From Rickettsiales bacterium (GTDB lineage: Bacteria; Pseudomonadota; Alphaproteobacteria; Rickettsiales; JALZUV01): DNA of 47,124 nt. A program made the position numbers and the translations under genes. The notes under the pieces were generated by a model. That model had not been told where the DNA came from. It did not search any database and saw only the letters and a program-made list of their open reading frames with translations. Positions 15,337-24,703 of this stretch are shown here, one piece after another. The stretch lies in assembly GCA_029252805.1 (NCBI GenBank), contig JAQXAR010000006.1, positions 1 to 47,124 on the forward strand, given 5' to 3'. The stretch's first letter is position 1; the number at the start of each line of letters is the position of its first letter.

Positions 15337-16442
15337 GATACGACTTCTTTTGCCTTTGGCGCACAAAGTGATTGGTAATGGGAAACCATTCGTTCCAGAC
15401 TGAAATGATTCAGAATGAACGGTCGCGTTGATGTTGATGAGGTATGGTTTAAGCGCCGCTTAAAGGCATCCAGTAGTCCAGGTAAATCATTCGAAGTGAA
15501 TAGTGTGCCAGCTTCGGGGGCAATAGCTTCTCGACAACTTCCCACGTTACTGGCAATCACCGGAACTCCCGTAGCCTGTGCTTCCAGCAGCGATAGCGGT
15601 AGCCCTTCCTGTAGCGAAGGAAGGCAAAACAGGTCCAATGCTTGATAGAAAGAAACCATATCACTGACATGCCCAAGGAAATGCACTTGGTCGGCAACAT
15701 CTAGCACCGTGGCTTGATGCTTGAGTGATTCTTCTATACTACCACTTCCTGCGAGGGCAAGGTGGCATTCTTTAGGAAGTTGGCGCAGTGCTTGTAGCAG
15801 AAGTACGTGATTTTTGACTGGCTCTAACCGAGCGGCACAGCCAATTAACGTCGCTTTTCTAGGCAAGCGAAACATCTTGCGTGCCTTCTGTTTATCACCG
15901 GGAATAAAACGTGCCGTATCAATACCATTCATAATGATTTGGCTGTTGAGGAAGGGATAAAATACGTGCAGTTCATCCGCCACATGCTTACTATCGGCTA
16001 CGACCTTCGGACGTAGCAATCGTAACAGTAGCTTCTGAAGACGGCGCGTGGGTGCATGGTGCAAGTGCCAACTATCATGCTCGGTGTGGATCAGCGTTTT
16101 AATACCCGCTAGCCGAGCAGCAAAACCGCCATAGAGCAGAGGGCCTATATGATGCGTATGCACGTTACTTACTTTCCGTCGACCTAGGAACCGGGCCAGC
16201 TTGAGAGTGGTCAGTAGGTGTATTCCTGGTGGTTTCTCCAGAAAGGTGAGCTGATCTGCATATTCGCGTAATTGTGGCCAATGCTGAAATGCTTCTTCGG
16301 CACTTCCTTCCAGACTGACCAGATGCATGAGATGTGTGCCATTCTGACTGCGTAAGAGCTCTAACGCTAGCATTTCGATGCCGCCGAGACGCAGATGTTG
16401 AACAATTTGTACGGTTAGCGGTAACGGTGAGTTCTGATCCAT
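15333..16442 (-). CDS. GT4 glycosyltransferase
   Basis: A 369-residue GT-B glycosyltransferase. It starts [22 protein letters not shown], typical of XrtA-type and other EPS-locus GT4 enzymes. The donor site is shown by [28 protein letters not shown] and [30 protein letters not shown]-like sequence (E-x7-E). I start at the ATG at 16442 because AAAGGAAC precedes it; the longer frame to 16550 lacks a site and overlaps the co-polymerase further. It overlaps the Wzz-like gene by 28 bp. It adds one sugar of the repeat unit; donor unknown. Confidence 0.87.
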   Translation of the reverse strand: [369 protein letters not shown]

Positions 16443-18046
16443 GAGAATGTTCCTTTCACGTAATGGTTTAGCTTGTGAGTTGGAATACGAGTTGCACTCT
16501 TTATCCAGTCTCTTACATTTCCGGACTGACTTCTTAAGGAGATGAAACATCTTTTGAAACGCCCCGGAGTGGCTGCAGTCTTTTCCAAATCAAATAGATG
16601 GATGGCTGGCTGAGGAGCCAAATTCATTAATACTGGTGCCCCTGCCAATTCTGCTAACTGATAGGGATAGCGAATCGTTGTATCGGCGGCATTTACCATG
16701 GCAGCCAGTGCACACCCCATCATTAATCCACCTAATGTGCCAATGATGGCAAATACGAATAATGGGGGCGTAATACGCTTGGGTGGCTGGAATGGTCGGT
16801 CGATAATTTTGACCCGTGTGGGTACCTCGAATTTGCTCAAATCTCCCGTGACACGAGCCATTTCGCTGCGGCGCATCATGTTCGTGTGCAATTCACGATG
16901 CACGGAGGCTTTGCGTTCCAGCCCCAATAGTTGGCGTTCTACTCCTCCAAAATTATGGACTTTCTCCTGTAATTCTTTTTCTGCCTGCTCCAGCACGATG
17001 ATTTCTTCACGCAGGCTGGTAATGCGAGTGTGAGCCAGATCCATTTGCTCCATTTGCGATACGAGTAACGGTTGAGATTTATCGTTATCAACCGTGATAT
17101 TCCAGACATGGTTGGTGCTAGCGACTTGTACTGCTTGATCCAATTGTGTCACATCCATTTCCAGCATACGATTACGTTCTTCCTGCAAGCGTTTTAAGGT
17201 GCGTTGCACTGCTTTTACCTTGCTATGCGCGCGGGTATAGCGTGCGCGCAATAGGGCCAGTTCACTGCTATAATGGATGATCTGTTCTTCCAGTTTTCCA
17301 ATGATCGGGTTCGTCTGTACTAACCTTCCTTCCAGTGACTCTGCCGCACCTTCCGCTCCTGATAGCAAGCTGCGTTTTTCAGCTAGATCGGTTTGAATTT
17401 TTGCCAATCTTCCCACATTAGAGGCATGCAGCACGGGTAATTCCTGTGAATGTTCAGATTTAAACTCTGCAAGTGCATTTTCTGCTTCTGTTAGGGTTTT
17501 TTGACTTTTTTTCATTTCTTCCTTCAGGAATTTTTCGGAGTTGCTGAGTGATGTCCAGGCCGGAGTCAGCACTTTTTCGATAAAACGGCGAGCAACGGCA
17601 TCTAATGTAATATTCATCGTTTCTGGATCCGTGTGGCGCACGCTGATTGTCACCAAATCATCTCCATCTAACGTTGCTTTCAATGTGGAGGAAACACGCT
17701 CCACTTCTCTGGCAATATCTTGTGGATCAGCATCTTCAGTAATAATACCTAAATCGGTCAGCACATTCACAAGCATATGGCGGCTATGCAGCAGAGCGTT
17801 GAGTGATTCCATTCGTTCCTTTAATCCGGTGCTGATAGAAATATCATCCATGAATGGGTTAATGCGAGAAGGCTCCTGAAATAGGATAGTTGTTTGCATT
17901 TCGTAGGTTTTGGGTAATATAAGCCCTACAATCAGAGCTAGTATTGGCATAATCAGCATGGGCCGGATAATCAGTTTCCGGCACCGCCAAGCGACTTCCA
18001 AAATGCGGTAGATAACACGTTCTACAATGATGGTATGATGTGTCAT
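16415..18046 (-). CDS. Wzz/GumC-like polysaccharide co-polymerase
   Basis: A 543-residue inner-membrane protein of the chain-length determinant class. It has TM1 near residues 28-47 (LIIRPMLIMPILALIVGLIL), a long periplasmic coiled-coil part (~150-395), and TM2 near 425-450 (PPLFVFAIIGTLGGLMMGCAL), with a proline-rich approach (DRPFQPPKR) typical of the family. The cytoplasmic tail of ~90 residues has no kinase domain; a separate CpsD-like ATPase is encoded at 9671. It should set chain length together with the SLBB exporter. The ATG overlaps the preceding lipoprotein stop (ATGA at 18043-18046). Confidence 0.87.
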   Translation of the reverse strand: MTHHTIIVERVIYRILEVAWRCRKLIIRPMLIMPILALIVGLILPKTYEMQTTILFQEPSRINPFMDDISISTGLKERMESLNALLHSRHMLVNVLTDLGIITEDADPQDIAREVERVSSTLKATLDGDDLVTISVRHTDPETMNITLDAVARRFIEKVLTPAWTSLSNSEKFLKEEMKKSQKTLTEAENALAEFKSEHSQELPVLHASNVGRLAKIQTDLAEKRSLLSGAEGAAESLEGRLVQTNPIIGKLEEQIIHYSSELALLRARYTRAHSKVKAVQRTLKRLQEERNRMLEMDVTQLDQAVQVASTNHVWNITVDNDKSQPLLVSQMEQMDLAHTRITSLREEIIVLEQAEKELQEKVHNFGGVERQLLGLERKASVHRELHTNMMRRSEMARVTGDLSKFEVPTRVKIIDRPFQPPKRITPPLFVFAIIGTLGGLMMGCALAAMVNAADTTIRYPYQLAELAGAPVLMNLAPQPAIHLFDLEKTAATPGRFKRCFISLRSQSGNVRDWIKSATRIPTHKLNHYVKGTFSWIRTHRYR

Positions 18047-18369
18047 GGTGTACTTCCTTCCTGACTATCAGCGTATTTTAATGTTTGCTGCAACATGGAT
18101 GAGACGGAAATTGCTCTCGATTCTTTTGGGATGTTAGATTGTGTCGGTAATGGCGGTGACCATACATTGACTGGTGCCTTCATAGCAGGTGCTGGTGCGG
18201 TGGGAATTGCAAGATCAGGCTTCAATAGGAAGCCACCTTCCGGTTTCACGTAGGACTCAACCTGCAACAGGGTTAATTGATGCTGTGGAATAAGATCATG
18301 AAGGGTTTGCGGCGAACAGCCTCCTAAAAAGAAGAGAAGTGCGACAAAGGTAATTTGTTGAGTTTTCAT
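18043..18369 (-). CDS. Small lipoprotein of EPS operon 1
   Basis: A 108-residue predicted lipoprotein: MKTQQITFVALLFFLGGCSPQ has the lipobox FLGGC, so cysteine 18 should be lipidated. The mature part is short and proline-rich (AIPTAPAPAMKAPVNVWSPPLP) with no known domain. The ATG overlaps the upstream glycosyltransferase stop (ATGA at 18366-18369), and its own stop overlaps the Wzz-like gene. Such tight packing suggests a fixed stoichiometry with the co-polymerase. Function unknown. Confidence 0.65.
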   Translation of the reverse strand: MKTQQITFVALLFFLGGCSPQTLHDLIPQHQLTLLQVESYVKPEGGFLLKPDLAIPTAPAPAMKAPVNVWSPPLPTQSNIPKESRAISVSSMLQQTLKYADSQEGSTP

Positions 18370-19487
18370 AACCATTTCTCCAGTTTTTCTGCACGTTGAT
18401 TCCAGTCTTCCCATTGTACTGCCTGCTGTCTTTGGTGCTGACCTGCATCGCCTTCCTTCAGAGCTTCCTGCAGACAGGTAACGAAACCTTCCGGCGAGTC
18501 TGCGATATGCAGCAAGGATTGATAGGGCTCGATGGCAGGAAATTGCGTTGTCACAATCGGTTTGCCGAGTGCCAGATATTCGTAAAGTTTGAGTGGGTTG
18601 CAGTGGCGAATCTGCTCATTATCTGCAAAAGGCATCAATAATATGTCGCAATGACTGGCATAGGCCACCAATTCATCATGTGGCTTGGGTCCGGTGAAAA
18701 TGATGTTATCCTGTTTTTTGAGCACCTGAACATCGGCCTTAATGTTACCAATAAGGATAAAATCCCATTCGGGTAGTTGTTGTGCGGCGAAAGCAATCCA
18801 ATCTAGGCGTACCCATGAGGCGATAGAACCGTAGAAACAGGCACGTTTACGCGTTTTCTGTAACTCTAGAGGACAAGGTGAGGGACGGATAAATAACTCA
18901 ATATCAACCCCATGCGGCAGATAAAGTCGTTTCTCGTGCGGCATCCGAGAATGCAGTGACTCGCTTGCTGAAATAACGAGATCAGCCTGTTGAATTAATT
19001 CTTGCTCCATGACTGCGATGGCCTGATGGTCGACCCCCTCGAGGGCAGAGAAATCATCGCCGCAATAATAGAGGGTACGTATCATTTCTGGGCAAATGGC
19101 ATCGACGGCCGAAGGCAAAGAGGTCCATAAGACAGGTTGCTGTAGAGCGTAATAACCGATTAGTTTACGTAACTGACGTGTTAGCAGGAATCGATTAATG
19201 GTGCGTACTGACTGTGAATTCGGGAAAGGTAGAGCGAAAGGTTGCAGTACCGGGAATGGCGTGACATCGCCAGATGTGGATGGGGGAGAAGACTTAAGGC
19301 GCGCCGTCAGCATTGTCATGGCTTTGCGGGCTATTCTTATAATATCCGATAATTTCAGATGCGGGGCACGTAATCCGATAGAGTTCAACCAGATGATGCG
19401 ATGGTTTTCGGCTAACCGGTTCATCAGATGCTGTGTCGAGCTGGGATGCACGCCGTAATCTTCGCCAAATACGATAATATCAGTCAT
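18366..19487 (-). CDS. GT-B glycosyltransferase
   Basis: A 373-residue glycosyltransferase. It begins DIIVFGEDYGVHPSSTQHLMNRLA, and its donor half carries CFYGSIASWVRLDWIAF, LIGNIKADV, FTGPKPHDEL and LLMPFADNEQIRHCNPLKLYEYLALGKPIVTT. This pattern is found in transferases of exosortase-associated EPS loci and in GumK-like enzymes. I start at ATG 19487, nine bases after a strong AAGGAGG, not at the earlier frame start 19529. It overlaps the acyltransferase gene by 8 bp. Sugar unknown. Confidence 0.85.
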   Translation of the reverse strand: MTDIIVFGEDYGVHPSSTQHLMNRLAENHRIIWLNSIGLRAPHLKLSDIIRIARKAMTMLTARLKSSPPSTSGDVTPFPVLQPFALPFPNSQSVRTINRFLLTRQLRKLIGYYALQQPVLWTSLPSAVDAICPEMIRTLYYCGDDFSALEGVDHQAIAVMEQELIQQADLVISASESLHSRMPHEKRLYLPHGVDIELFIRPSPCPLELQKTRKRACFYGSIASWVRLDWIAFAAQQLPEWDFILIGNIKADVQVLKKQDNIIFTGPKPHDELVAYASHCDILLMPFADNEQIRHCNPLKLYEYLALGKPIVTTQFPAIEPYQSLLHIADSPEGFVTCLQEALKEGDAGQHQRQQAVQWEDWNQRAEKLEKWL

Positions 19488-20175
19488 TTTCGACCTCCTT
19501 AACGATACGAGCGGGAACACCGGCAGCAACCACGCCAGCTGGAATATCTTTTGTCACGACGCTTCCAGCACCGATAATACTGCCTTTGCCAATACGAACA
19601 CCGGCCAGAACCGTTACCCCCGTTGCGAGCCAGACACCTTCTTCCAGCACGATATCGCCGATTTGTTCTTCTGTGCAGGGCAGACCAGCAGCACGATCTT
19701 CATCATCCAGTGGATGTCCGGGGTAACCGGCCAGAAATACATTGCCACTGAGGCGCACATGATCTTGCAATTCTACTTTGGTACCGACGGCAATCGTGGT
19801 TTGCCAACCAATATCGCAATTATCACCAACGACCAGAATTGGGTTCTTGCTGGCTGGCCTTCCAGAAAGTGTACTTCTGCCGGAGATGCGGCATCCGTTT
19901 CCGAGCTTAATTTGTAATGACCCCATGATAAAAGGTAAGCCGCTATAAAGGTAGAGCTGTTGACAAGGCCTTGCCAACCGTGCCTGAAACAAAGGCGTGT
20001 AGTAGAAAATGCGGACCAATTCTGTCCATAGGGTGCGTGTTCCTACATGCAGGTGATAGAGCATAATTTGCAGGGGTCTGATCGAAGGTATGCCACTGCG
20101 AGCGAGGCGATATATCAGGGCTGCGATTGGATCATTCCCTGTGCGAACCCATTGTTTTAATAAATAAATACTCAT
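19480..20175 (-). CDS. Left-handed beta-helix acyltransferase (hexapeptide repeat)
   Basis: A 231-residue protein. The N-terminal ~90 residues are helical and basic with no known motif. The rest has hexapeptide repeats (IKLGNGCRISGRSTLSG, LVVGDNCDIGWQTTIAVG, IVLEEGVWLATGVTVLAGVRIGKGSIIGAGSVVTKDIPAGVVAAGVPARIV), the WbbJ/MaoC-type O-acetyltransferase pattern. It probably acetylates a sugar of the polymer from acetyl-CoA. The usual catalytic histidine of this group may be the one in GYPGHPLDDEDR. It follows glmS by 4 bp in operon 1. Confidence 0.85.
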   Translation of the reverse strand: MSIYLLKQWVRTGNDPIAALIYRLARSGIPSIRPLQIMLYHLHVGTRTLWTELVRIFYYTPLFQARLARPCQQLYLYSGLPFIMGSLQIKLGNGCRISGRSTLSGRPASKNPILVVGDNCDIGWQTTIAVGTKVELQDHVRLSGNVFLAGYPGHPLDDEDRAAGLPCTEEQIGDIVLEEGVWLATGVTVLAGVRIGKGSIIGAGSVVTKDIPAGVVAAGVPARIVKEVEND

Positions 20176-20179
20176 GATT

Positions 20180-21952
20180 CTACTCCACCGTTACCGATTT
20201 TGCGAGATTGCGTGGGGAATCCACATCCAATCCTTTTTCGATGGCCATATGCACAGCGAGTAACTGACCCAGAACGACAAACAGCAAAGCCGTGATCGAC
20301 TCCGATGCATCGGGTACCGTAATCCATGTTGCTTTATCCATTTGCTGTGGGGCAGATACATTACTGACAATGACCAATTCGGCACCGCGGGCAGATACTT
20401 CCTCTGCATTTGAAAGAATTTTCTCATATTGTGCGGAGGCGTAGGGTGCACAAATCCATACGGGAGTTCCTGATTCGATCAGAGCGATCGGGCCATGCTT
20501 TAACTCGCCAGCAGCATATGCTTCGGCTTGGAGATAACTGAGTTCTTTAACTTTTAATGCTGCTTCTAGCGCGGCGGCATAGCCATTTCCTCGTCCAAGA
20601 AAAAGTATATTGTTTTTCTCATATATTCCAGATACATAGCGCTTAATAAGAGGTTCTAGCAATAAAGTTTGCTGAATCAATTCCGGTAGCTGCTTTAAAA
20701 GGCGACGTTCCTCACGAGTATCGTGTCCAACGATTTCAGCTTGAATGACTGCGGCCTTTAGCAGCGTTACCACTTGGCCCGTAAAGCTTTTCGTGGCAGC
20801 CACACCGACTTCTTTACCCACATGGGTGAACCAGACTTCATCAGCCTTACGGGCAATCTGAGAATGCGCAGTATTGGTTAGACCAATGGTTGGTATTTTT
20901 TGCGATTGCAAATAATGTAAGGCTGAAATCGTATCGGCCGTCTCTCCGGATTGAGAGACACAAATTGCTACACTCTCCGGTATAAAAGAGGGCGGGTAAT
21001 AACGAAATTCAGAGGCAATATGCAAACTGACCGGTAGATGAAGCATTTGCTCAAATGCGTATTTGGCGAGTGAGGCTGCATAGTAAGATGATCCGCAAGC
21101 CACGATATGTAATTGGGAAGCTTGTGCTAGTAGTGAGGTATCCAATGGTGTTTCGAGCGTTTCTCGAATCACATCTGGCTGTTGGAAAATCTCCTTTTGC
21201 GTATAGGTAGAGTAACCACTGCGTAGAATATCTTGAACGCAGTGTCCTGCTTTACCCCACGGGATTGTTTTTTCGGTAAGATTTCGATCGTAAAGCTCGA
21301 CCTCTCCGGCACGTAATACGGCAATCTCATTCTGCTCTAAGTGATAGATATCGCCGGCATAATTTGCCATGGCTGCCTGATCAGAGCTAAGATAGGCGCC
21401 CACATCGCTGCGCCCGATGACCAGTGGGCTATGATGACTGGTGGCAAACATCGTATCGGGCAATGTTTCAAAAACGATGGCCAGTGCAAAGCTGCCTCTT
21501 AGTTGCTTGACCACCCGTGCAATTGCTTCTTTTGGAGTATCACCTGCATTGCAAGCATCCGAAATCAAATGGGGAATAACTTCACTATCGGCCTCCGATT
21601 GAAATTGATGCCCCTTGGCCGATAATCTTTCCTTGAGAAACTGATAATTCTCAATAATTCCATTATGGGCGATCGCCACTCCTAGGTGATGGTGCGGTTG
21701 GGCATTGGCTTCATTAGGCTCACCATGAGTTGCCCAGCGCGTATGCCCAATACCGACATGACCCGGAAGTAGTGTATCAGCCAGCATTTCTTCCAATGCG
21801 GCGATTTTACCTTTTTGCTTTGCAACTTTTAAATCTGTGTCAACGACTGCAATACCAGAAGAATCATAACCCCGATATTCTAGCCGTTTGAGCATGGTGA
21901 TGAGATGTGGTTGAACATCTGTACCATTGGCAACTCCGACGATTCCGCACAT
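20180..21952 (-). CDS. glmS: Glutamine-fructose-6-phosphate aminotransferase (isomerizing)
   Basis: A 590-residue GlmS, close to the usual ~600. MCGIVGVAN gives the N-terminal nucleophile Cys2 of the glutaminase domain, followed by LEYRGYDSSGIA, GHTRWATHGEPNEANAQPH and NGIIENY. Two SIS sugar-isomerase domains follow (ACGSSYYAA, CVSQSGETADT, GRGNGYAAALEAALKVKELSY, GELKHGPIALIE) and the conserved end SVTVE. It makes glucosamine-6-phosphate for UDP-GlcNAc. As first gene of EPS operon 1 under a sigma-54 promoter, it is probably a dedicated copy that raises amino-sugar supply for the polymer; whether a housekeeping glmS exists elsewhere cannot be seen. Confidence 0.96.
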   Translation of the reverse strand: MCGIVGVANGTDVQPHLITMLKRLEYRGYDSSGIAVVDTDLKVAKQKGKIAALEEMLADTLLPGHVGIGHTRWATHGEPNEANAQPHHHLGVAIAHNGIIENYQFLKERLSAKGHQFQSEADSEVIPHLISDACNAGDTPKEAIARVVKQLRGSFALAIVFETLPDTMFATSHHSPLVIGRSDVGAYLSSDQAAMANYAGDIYHLEQNEIAVLRAGEVELYDRNLTEKTIPWGKAGHCVQDILRSGYSTYTQKEIFQQPDVIRETLETPLDTSLLAQASQLHIVACGSSYYAASLAKYAFEQMLHLPVSLHIASEFRYYPPSFIPESVAICVSQSGETADTISALHYLQSQKIPTIGLTNTAHSQIARKADEVWFTHVGKEVGVAATKSFTGQVVTLLKAAVIQAEIVGHDTREERRLLKQLPELIQQTLLLEPLIKRYVSGIYEKNNILFLGRGNGYAAALEAALKVKELSYLQAEAYAAGELKHGPIALIESGTPVWICAPYASAQYEKILSNAEEVSARGAELVIVSNVSAPQQMDKATWITVPDASESITALLFVVLGQLLAVHMAIEKGLDVDSPRNLAKSVTVE

Positions 21953-21992
21953 AACTAACTCCTTTTTTTGTGAATGGTTCTAATAAAGTAGG

Positions 21993-22008
21993 AGCAATGC
22001 TCGTGCCA
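21993..22008 (-). promoter_or_regulatory. Sigma-54 promoter of glmS/EPS operon 1
   Basis: On the minus strand TGGCACGAGCATTGCT is a full match to the sigma-54 consensus TGGCACG-N4-TTGCW with GG-N10-GC spacing. The start would lie near 21983, about 30 nt before the glmS ATG, with a GGAG-type site (AAAGGAGTTAGTT) before the ATG. Confidence 0.88.
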
Positions 22009-22080
22009 TAGTTAATATATTGTTATTGCTTAATAAAATATGATTATTAAGAAGGGATATAAGCAAAATGGGAAGGCCTT

Positions 22081-22095
22081 TTCCCAGAATGGGAG
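22081..22095 (-). promoter_or_regulatory. Putative activator site (UAS) for EPS operon 1
   Basis: Minus-strand CTCCCATTCTGGGAA, an imperfect palindrome about 75-90 bp upstream of the -24 element. An additional TGGGAA at 22069-22074 pairs with the TTCCCA of this site. Closely similar 15-mers occur at 35905-35919 and 35257-35271, and a variant near 30106, each upstream of another sigma-54 promoter. Confidence 0.6.
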
Positions 22096-22354
22096 TCGGC
22101 GCAGTGTGGATTGCTGTCTGAAGTTATCTGCTCGGGTAGGAGAAAAATCTGCAGAGCTTCTGAAGTACATGATTGTGCTTGGTTAATTTGTTTTATTCGT
22201 AGAGAGGATTGTCATTGGCGAGCCATAATGAGATAGAATTATTTAGCAGGAAGTTATCAAACAATTCTCGAAACACTGTTACGTCGCCCGTGGCAACGTT
22301 CAAACAATCTTGCGAGCATGTGACTGCTGTGCAAAGAGTGAGGCAGAAGAGTCT

Positions 22355-23239
22355 TTAACATAATCTTCTCCAGTAGAGTGATTTTTGCTGATTCAACCAG
22401 ACAAACAACAACATAATCAGTCCCGCTAATCCGCCACCCGCTATGGGCACAGGGGCAGTATCAATCGGGTTGGATGGAGTCGCTTCTATCGGAATATATC
22501 CGCCCTCAATTTCGGCGCTCAATTTAGTGACCAACGCATTCTCAAAATCTTCAAATCCATCTGCGGCAATGACAAAGGCATTTTCTCCTCCGGTAACGTT
22601 GGTGGAGTACCATTCTGTTAAAGTCTGGCCTCCAGATAGACCATAGGTTCCTTCCAACGTAATACCGTTGATGGTGGTAATGCCCCCTGCCAGCGCGACA
22701 TCACGCTGTGTGGCAGTATCCAATCCACTGAAAAATGAATAATCTCCGTAAAGATAATCATATCCATAACCATCACCGGAAATATCAATCACATTGCGTG
22801 TGCCGTTAAAACCGTTTGTCGCAAACAGGTTGCTGCCGAAATCAATGCCTTCGGCAACATAGGTTGCATTGCTATAAGCGCGGTTCATATTTTCCAATGT
22901 TGATGCATAGCTGAAAATGCTGTCGACACTATCCAGCAATGTCCAGTCGGTCATTGACTTCTGTTGGTTTTGTCCAGACCACATCACCGTCTGCACGGCA
23001 ATATTGCCATAAGTGTCGCCAGAATTATCCAGAATAATATCCATAACAGATTGATTGCGAAAGGCATCCGCATAACCGCCCATCATCAAGTTATATTCAC
23101 TACTGCTTACGCTACCGGAAACATCGACTAATAGCTGCAACTCCACATCAACATCTTGCGCATAGGTAGTTGTGGTATGCAGTATCATTATTGTAGCAAT
23201 CGATGCAGGGGTAATGAAGTTTTTGGGTATGTTCGTCAT
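22355..23239 (-). CDS. Secreted DUF1194/VWA-like protein with exosortase-type C-terminal signal
   Basis: A 294-residue exported protein. The signal peptide is at residues 1-27 (ASIATIMILHTTTTYAQ). A von Willebrand A-like domain follows, with a MIDAS start DVSGSVSSSEY and the DUF1194-like features MGGYADAFR, VMWSGQNQ and ISGDGYG. The end is tripartite, as in exosortase substrates: a short motif APVPIAGGG, a hydrophobic stretch LAGLIMLLFVWL, and a basic tail (KSLYWRR). The motif is not canonical PEP; it is closer to the alphaproteobacterial VP-type variants. AGGAGG precedes the ATG. It is the last gene of operon 2, which also encodes the exosortase at 28685, so it is the likely substrate. It may be a surface adhesin or polymer-organising protein. 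Confidence 0.85.
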   Translation of the reverse strand: MTNIPKNFITPASIATIMILHTTTTYAQDVDVELQLLVDVSGSVSSSEYNLMMGGYADAFRNQSVMDIILDNSGDTYGNIAVQTVMWSGQNQQKSMTDWTLLDSVDSIFSYASTLENMNRAYSNATYVAEGIDFGSNLFATNGFNGTRNVIDISGDGYGYDYLYGDYSFFSGLDTATQRDVALAGGITTINGITLEGTYGLSGGQTLTEWYSTNVTGGENAFVIAADGFEDFENALVTKLSAEIEGGYIPIEATPSNPIDTAPVPIAGGGLAGLIMLLFVWLNQQKSLYWRRLC

Positions 23240-23248
23240 AAATTCCTC

Positions 23249-24703
23249 CTATTGGGTTAATGGTGTGAAAGTAGGGGTAATGGGTTGCCTTTCTGAAAGA
23301 GGGTGTGCATTTACCACAGACTGTTTCAGCGTGTGTTGATGAATTCGTACGGCAGCAACCGTCAGTGCGAGTAAAATATAAACGGGCCAGGTGAAGCCTT
23401 GCGTTAGAAAAGTGCCAGAGACGATGAAGGATAAAATACCGGCCAATAACGCTTCCGATGTGATGGAAAGGCTGAGCGCCTGAGCATCTTCTCCTTTAGC
23501 ATGGAGAGTATCCATGTGCAATTTGCGTGCGGCACGCAATAATTGCCAAATCATCGCAACAAAAAGACCAAACCCTATAAATCCGGTTTCGGCCATTACG
23601 CCAAACCAAGTGGAGTGTACGGCATGGTTTTTATTGTCCCAAAAATCGGAATAGAAAAAGAAATTAGCATAAAAATTATCCAAACCAACGCCGGTTAACG
23701 GATTATAGAGTGCCATTTTGAAGGCAGCGAACCAGGCATATAGACGAATATTGGCTGACTCATCTAAGCCCGCTTCTTGGGCGCCACCGGAGATACGATC
23801 TGTAATTCCAGCCATGGTAAATAATGCTAATAAGGCGATGATTCCTCCGGTTATGAGTAGTGTTTTAGACCTGACTCGGAACCATGCTAGGACAAACATC
23901 ACGGTCGCCACTCCCAGCAGTCCACCTCGACTTTGCGTATAGAGGATAGCGAGTAAAATAATGCCAGTGCCAAAGAGCCCAACAAAGCGATCGACCCAGC
24001 GTACTCCCCAGCGCATCGCCAGTGTGATAGCAAAACTGAAAGGAAATAATAAGGTAAGTGCGAGGTCATTTGGGTCGCCCAGAATGCTGCCCAATTCACG
24101 GCTGATCGTCACTCGTGTACCTTCGACCAATCCAATTCCCTGTAGCTTATTTGCGATAGTCACTAATGCCACTGCTATACCTGCCAATACAATCAACCGG
24201 CTAACCCAGCGCAATTGGCGCGGTGTTTGTGTCAGGTAGGTGATAATCAGAACCATGATGGCGATTTTTACATAGATACCGCTCCAATAGGCAAAGGCGA
24301 GCCCACGGTTTTCGGCTAAAAGGGTCCCCATTGTGCAATAGAGGAAAAATAAGGAAAAGCAGGTCAGTTCCGGAGTCCAGAACAGCTTGATGCGCTTTTG
24401 TAGCAGTAATAGTCCAAAGCTGGAAATGGCTCCCAGTGAGAGTAATTTCGGGATATGAAATGGCATCAGGAGTGGAAAAGCCTCATGCAGCCGGAAGAAA
24501 GAGAATAGCACGAATCCCATCGCAAGGAGGAAGGGCAGTTGTAGCCCCATAATCATACTTAGCGGTAAAAGGAGTAATACCATCAGATAGAGAGGTTCAC
24601 CCGTGGCATAAAGCACTCCCAATGAGGCTAGGCACCAGAGCCACATTAATCCAGAGAGAATCGTCGAACTACCCCCAGAGATTACCGTATTAGGAGAGGT
24701 CAT
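23249..24703 (-). CDS. Wzy-like O-antigen/EPS polymerase or ligase
   Basis: A 484-residue integral membrane protein with about 11-12 helices. It has the Wzy_C/WaaL-type features: a loop arginine motif TQSRGGLLGV and, in the large periplasmic loop, ANIRLYAWFAAFKMALYNPLTGVGLDNF and NHAVHSTWFGVMAETGFIGFGL, whose histidine is typical. The enzyme joins undecaprenyl-linked repeat units in the periplasm or transfers glycan to an acceptor. In exosortase loci a related ligase class is common, so a protein-glycosylation role is an alternative. It overlaps the flippase gene by 14 bp and precedes the VWA gene by 9 bp. Confidence 0.85.
   Translation of the reverse strand: MTSPNTVISGGSSTILSGLMWLWCLASLGVLYATGEPLYLMVLLLLPLSMIMGLQLPFLLAMGFVLFSFFRLHEAFPLLMPFHIPKLLSLGAISSFGLLLLQKRIKLFWTPELTCFSLFFLYCTMGTLLAENRGLAFAYWSGIYVKIAIMVLIITYLTQTPRQLRWVSRLIVLAGIAVALVTIANKLQGIGLVEGTRVTISRELGSILGDPNDLALTLLFPFSFAITLAMRWGVRWVDRFVGLFGTGIILLAILYTQSRGGLLGVATVMFVLAWFRVRSKTLLITGGIIALLALFTMAGITDRISGGAQEAGLDESANIRLYAWFAAFKMALYNPLTGVGLDNFYANFFFYSDFWDNKNHAVHSTWFGVMAETGFIGFGLFVAMIWQLLRAARKLHMDTLHAKGEDAQALSLSITSEALLAGILSFIVSGTFLTQGFTWPVYILLALTVAAVRIHQHTLKQSVVNAHPLSERQPITPTFTPLTQ

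Larger units (their letters stand above)
21953..22354. other. Regulatory region before EPS operon 1
   Basis: This 402-bp gap separates the end of operon 2 (VWA gene) from glmS. It holds the glmS sigma-54 promoter, an inverted repeat CTTAATAA/TTATTAAG at 22029-22051 and the 15-bp upstream site at 22081-22095. The half nearest the VWA stop contains no gene and no convincing U-tailed terminator that I can see. Confidence 0.6.

Noticed and set aside
22355-22450. Canonical PEP-CTERM signal in the VWA protein
   Set aside because: The motif reads VPIAGGG, not PEP; I describe it only as exosortase-type.
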